Assembly (NCBI GenBank): GCA_001598975.1
Contig: BBXU01001909.1
Span: forward strand, 1-12,034
DNA length: 12,034 nucleotides
Source of the DNA: Parachlorella kessleri
Lineage: Eukaryota; Chlorophyta; Trebouxiophyceae; Chlorellales; Chlorellaceae
Reading direction: 5' to 3'
Shown here: positions 8,121 through 12,034 of the stretch, one piece after another
How the letters are laid out: every line of letters begins with the position of its first letter
Numbering within the stretch: position 1 is the first letter of the stretch
The notes under the pieces: generated by a model
Database searches by the model: none
What the model saw: only the letters and a program-made list of their open reading frames with translations
What the model was told of the DNA's origin: nothing
Translations under genes and position numbers: made by a program

Positions 8121-8360
8121 AGGCTGGTGAAGCAGCCCTGCAAGCTTGCAGTCAGCTCGTAACGCACGCCCTGTGCCCCAAGTTAAACCGTACGTCTCTC
8201 ACCATTAGGATGCCACCCCACCCACCAGTCATGATGTGTCATGTACAAGGTTCCGCATGCTCCTCACAGGCACATGACTTTGCCAAAGGGAGTGCATCAG
8301 CTGCACGACCCCCTTAAGGATGGAGTGAAGTAGATACCCCAGGGCCACACGACCGGCCCG

Positions 8361-11300
8361 TCAGCCCTTGGCCACATTCACGTCGGGGGGAGGCATGGAG
8401 GGGAAGAGGTCCCCTGCCGGCAGCGGGTGTACATGGATCACCGGCGACTGGTGCAGCTGAGGCAGCGGCGGCAGGTCCGCTGTCCGCTTTGGCTGCTGCT
8501 GCTGCCGCTGGCTCGGCTGCCGCCGCGCCGGCGGCGCAGCCGCTGCCCCGCCAGGAGGGACAGGTACCCAAATGCCGCCTGCCGCACCGGCGTAGCGCTG
8601 CGCCTCGGCAGCGCTAGCGCTGGTGCCTGGGGGCTGGGTGCTGCCGCTTTGTGGCCGCTTGTTGGCCGCCCTGCTGCGCTGCGGCGAGCCCGGTGGCGGC
8701 TCCAAGCTGGGTGCGAGCCAGGGGGGCAGATCGCGCCGGGCCGATGGCGCCCTCTGCTTGCTCTTCTTGGGTTTAGGCAGACTGATGCTGGGCAGCCGGC
8801 CTGGCAGGTGCTGCTTACTCCACTGGGCCGCCTGAAGGGATGCAGGAGCCCACCCTGTATTGCTACAACTTGTGCTACCACTACAATACACTGAGGCAAC
8901 ACTTCCGATGCTGCTTCACAGGGTGTTGTGTGCACTGCACACTCCATCAACGGCACAGCAGGAACTCAAGCACCATAGACGCAGCTGTGGTGGAAGAAGG
9001 ACTGACCGATTCTTGCTTGCTGCCCTGCCAGCTGACCCTTTGCATCTAGAACCCCAGAGCCACCACCCACACTACTGCTACTTCTTGCCCTGCTTGCAAG
9101 CAAACACAGTCTGTCTCCCCCCATTGCACCTCTCTCACCGTGCCAGCAGCTGCCTCCTTTCAACACTGACCGACAGTTGGCAAGGATTTTCCACCTTGTG
9201 CGCTGCCAGCTAAACTCTGCACCTAAAACCTAGCACCCAAGCACTTTTGCTAGTTCTAGCCTGGCACTATGCTACAGCTTGTCTGCCCTATTGCACCTCT
9301 CTCACCGTGCCAGCGGCCGCCGCGCCAAGCGCTGCCCCCGCCGCTGCCATCGTCAGCACAGCCAGCCGCCTGGCCAGCCAGCCCAGGGCGCCCGCCACAG
9401 CAGCGCCTGCTTTGCCCGCTCTGCCTGCTGTGTCCTCCCCACCGCCGACATGAGCCCCGGAAGACGACGCTGCACCCCTGGCTGCTCTCTCTCGCTCCCT
9501 CGCCGCGCTGTAAGCACCTCTGCCAACGCCGGCAGGGTCTCCCACCGGGTAGGCTGCATACGATGACGCATATGAGTAACCACCGCCCCTCTTGCCGTCC
9601 AAAGCGCCGCTGGCTTCCCGCTCCCTCCCTCTGCCGCGGAAGGAGAAAGCGCCTCCCTCCGCCTCGCCGCCGCCTCCCCTGCCGCCCTCGCCACCAACGT
9701 TACCGCCTGCCTCCGAACGTGCCCCCCTGTGGTCATAGGAAGGGTGATCGTAGGGGCTGTCCTCCACGCCGCCATACCCCAAGCCGGCTGTTGCTGCTGC
9801 GGAGGGGGCCGGGTCAACAATGGAGGGCTTGTGGCGAGATGCGCGCGGCGGGGAGTACCCTGTGCCGCCGGATCTGGCACCGGACCTGGCACCGGGGCCG
9901 CTGCTAACGCTGCGCGCGGGGCGGTCTTCGCCATCCGTGCTGTACCTACAGGATGCAGCAGTATGCTGGTATGGTGACCAAGCAGAAAACAAGGTGCTAA
10001 AGTTTGGGGGTTTGGCTCCTGCTGGAGCTGTGGCAGGCCAGCCGGGGTACTCCCTGCCTCCGTACCAGGTCTGCTTGATGTAAATGCAACACAGCTACGC
10101 TCAAGCTCAACCCACTGGTAGACGCCTAGGCACTGGCGAGCCTGTAGATGTTAGCTCATGATCGTCCTGCCCTGCTTGCTTTACAAGGTGGCCCACATGG
10201 AGTGTAGGTTACAACTGGCACCTGCGGCCGTCTGGCGACCCTCCAATCCTATCCCTTCGCCTATGCTGTCCTCCTTCCGGCCCTTTGCAACCCCTCCCCT
10301 CGCCCACCTATGCAATCCTGCACCCGCACTTCATCCCCCCGGGCCCTCCCACCCCCCCCTCCCTCCCCACCACCCAGCTTTTAGCCATTCTTGCAACCTG
10401 GGGTCTGGACGCATGGTGCGCTGCCGCTGACGTGCCGGCGGTCCCTACCTGCGTCCCGCGTTATCGCCAAAGATGCGAGCAGGCACCGGCGACCGCCGCT
10501 GCTCCCGCTCTTCCTGAACCTTGGTCAGATCCTTCTCTGCCCGGTCCAGCATGTCACGGATGCGGACCTGCAAGGCATCAAAGCTAAAAAGTACCTTCAC
10601 CCGAGCAATGCCAACAACCAGAGTAGGATGACATAACCAATCCGGGTGAGGACTCAGAGGATCAATATAAGACGAATTTGCATGGGTACCCAACACAGCT
10701 TCTCTGGCAGACCTAGTGGGTTGCAGAATAAGCATCTGCAGGCGTAAATGCCTAGGTTGGAACCACCTAGCCCAGTTGCACCAAGCGGGAGGGCAGCACC
10801 AAGGCCAACCCTAAGCCACCTCACCGCGACCCACAGCCCACCTGCTGCACTCATAACTACCGACGTGGACAGCCCGTGATCACATAAGATGTACCATTTC
10901 GGCACATCCCGGCTCAACCCAGAACTTCGTCGAGTGCATGTCCCCTGCTGCGGCGGACTGGGCAGGCCCCACCCTCCACACCTGGCACTACTTAGAGCCA
11001 GACAGCCACTCTCTCGTCTCCGCAGAAAATAATATTGGGAAATAAGAATCATCACATTCGGAGGAGCCCAGCTAACTCACCATGCCGCCGTACTCCCCCT
11101 GCTGCTGTGAGCCAGCCGAGCTTCCGTCTCCTGTTGCCGCCCCCACCCCCGCCCCGCCCACGCCATACACCATCTCCCGCAGCCGGATGATGCCGCCGTA
11201 GTCATCATTACCCGCGCGGCTGGCGATGCGCGAGGCGCTGCCGCTGCCGGCCCCGTTCACCGCGCCATATATATCCTCAGACCTGAAGCAGCAGAAGGCA

Positions 11301-12034
11301 AACACAGGTCAACTGCCACACCACCTAGAGAAGCAGCCAGTGCTGCTCAGACCGCTGTAGAATAAGCACCCCAGCGCACCTCAGGCCCCTGCGGCATTCA
11401 TTGCCAACGCCTCCCACAACCTCTTGCTGTTGGCTTGCTATGCTAGAACAGCCTTTGCCCTGAGAAACACAGATGGCCAACTAGGTGCAAATGGCCGCCA
11501 AAGCATAACTTTACATATGCCCGGTAAAAGCAACAGCCGCCGCGGCCAAGCTATGGGCACACGTGGTGAGGTGCCACAAACTGCCGGGAGCTGTGGATAC
11601 AGCCTGATCAGCAGCCCTTACGCCGACGAAGCTTGGCCTCTCGCTCACCTTAGGCTGATGGGTGATGCAGAGCGCACCCGAGGTGGTGGGTCCAGCCGGG
11701 TGAGCAGCCCCCGGCTGCTCCCCACCTCGCCGCCCCTCCCGCCGGCGCCACCCCCAGCGCCGGACTGGCCTGCAGAGTAGCTGCTGCTGTTGGCACCGGG
11801 GCCCCTGGCTGAGCTCGGCCGGGAGGAGCCTCCATTGTGGCCCCAGCCCCAGCCGGCGGCAGGCCCCTGCGGCTCTGTGGAGGCACGCGAGGGGGCATAG
11901 TAGTAGCTGCTGCTGCTGCCTGGATCCCTGTCTCGCGCGCTGGCGGTGGGAGCGCTGCCGGGCTGGGTGCTGGGGAAGCGGGCGGAGGCAGGGGGGGAGG
12001 CACTGGCCCTGCCAGCGCCATAGGCGCTGCCGTT
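8361..12034 (-). CDS. Unrecognised Gly/Ser/Ala/Pro-rich protein with coiled coil and one hydrophobic segment, 5' partial
   Basis: Minus-strand exons are 12034-11649 (open to the edge), 11282-11081, 10567-10449, 9945-9306 and 8831-8361, with junction phases 2, 0, 2 and 0, all consistent. They give 605 residues plus a stop; the start codon lies right of the window. Numbering from the edge: residues 1-196 are Ser/Gly/Ala-rich with short Tyr clusters (SSSSYYYAPS); 197-223 are a charged, probably coiled-coil helix (RIRDMLDRAEKDL, then EEREQRR); 236-420 are Gly/Arg/Ser-rich with Tyr-containing motifs (SPYDHPSYDH, GGYSYASSYAAY). Residues about 423-447 form the only hydrophobic stretch (LAVLTMAAAGAALGAAAA), a possible membrane helix preceded by RR. 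Residues 469-476 (KPKKSKQR) are a basic, nuclear-localisation-like cluster, followed by a Pro/Gln-rich tail ending DVNVAKG. Composition suggests a largely disordered protein, perhaps tail-anchored or membrane-tethered with scaffolding by the coiled coil; that is inference. No enzyme motif is visible. Confidence 0.7.
9001..9330. repeat. Tandem duplication of the gene C exon 4 / intron 4 boundary, period about 165 bp
   Basis: Two units, about 9001-9164 and 9165-9330, share the starting ACTGACCGA, an internal CTGCCAGCT block, GTCTG near the end, and an identical 25-base block (9123-9147 and 9290-9314). That block spans the real exon 4 donor on the minus strand: GCTGGCACG then GTGAGAGAGG, cut at 9306. 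The copy at 9123-9147 therefore carries an intact donor-like sequence inside intron 4, preceded on the minus strand by GGAGGCAGCT in place of the true exon's GCGGCCGCT. Confidence 0.75.
10318..10378. repeat. Pyrimidine-rich tract in gene C intron 3
   Basis: The plus strand is almost entirely C and T here (runs of C6 to C8 mixed with CCCTCCC), hence purine-rich on the transcribed gene C strand. Such mirror-like tracts can adopt triplex or G-rich structures, and the tract also makes this intron compositionally distinct. No coding content. Confidence 0.55.

Larger units (their letters stand above)
6882..8360. other. Intergenic region between convergent genes B and C
   Basis: Apart from the hairpin and the possible terminal exons of gene B, I see no supported gene. 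Open frames on both strands are short, with mixed composition and no splice logic. A G-run (eight G then four G) sits near 7411-7424, and GCTGGATGCAG occurs twice at about 7680-7702. No TGTAA poly(A) signal was found on the plus strand between 6882 and 8360, so the 3' end of gene B cannot be placed. The right part should hold the 3' UTR of gene C. Confidence 0.5.

Noticed and set aside
8427..8894. Plus-strand 155-codon open frame
   Set aside because: It is the complement of the last gene C exon; its Arg/Leu/Cys-rich translation is typical of an antisense shadow in GC-rich DNA.
9269..9907. Plus-strand 212-codon open frame rich in Pro and Arg
   Set aside because: It lies opposite gene C exon 4, whose frame joins exons on both sides in phase; the Pro/Arg bias reflects complementing Gly and Ala codons.
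1..12034. tRNA, rRNA or other structured RNA genes
   Set aside because: No GGTTCGA-type B-box with a matching acceptor stem and no rRNA signature stretch was seen on either strand by eye.

Overview
The window looks like nuclear DNA of a GC-rich green alga (Chlorophyta). No genus can be named. The evidence is short coding exons split by GTGAGT-type introns ending in GCAG, heavy use of Ala, Gln, Ser, Pro and Gly homopolymer runs, long introns full of degenerate tandem repeats, a candidate TGTAA-type poly(A) signal, and no bacterial operon structure. All gene models were built by hand from splice sites and reading-frame phase. Every junction accepted is phase-consistent, but none is backed by transcript data.

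Three genes can be reconstructed. Gene A (minus, about 754-2592, running off the left edge) encodes the N-terminal half of a drug/metabolite transporter (DMT) superfamily protein with an EamA fold. It has five predicted membrane segments and an unusually long Gln/Ala-rich insertion between segments 2 and 3. Gene B (plus, 3745-6881, eight exons) encodes a 359-residue secreted low-complexity protein with a signal peptide, a Pro-rich stalk and a long Ala/Ser/Gln/Phe repeat domain, suggestive of a cell-wall or extracellular-matrix protein. Gene C (minus, 8361 to beyond 12034, five exons seen) encodes at least 605 residues of a mostly disordered Gly/Ser/Ala/Pro-rich protein. It has one short coiled coil, one hydrophobic segment and a basic C-terminal cluster, and I do not recognise its family.

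Layout: 1-753 is downstream intron of gene A and holds two families of local repeats. Positions 754-2592 are gene A exons. Positions 2593-3744 separate the divergent genes A and B and hold no clear coding exon. Positions 3745-6881 are gene B, and 6882-8360 lie between the convergent genes B and C. Positions 8361-12034 are gene C. Nothing indicates that the three genes act in one pathway.

The most unusual signals are structural. Exon-intron boundaries are tandemly duplicated into the downstream intron, leaving decoy 5' splice sites, in gene A (twice) and gene C (once). At least two introns are GC-AG. A perfect 11-bp hairpin lies nine bases after the gene B stop codon. One intron carries a dense cluster of GACATG/CATGTC hexamers.
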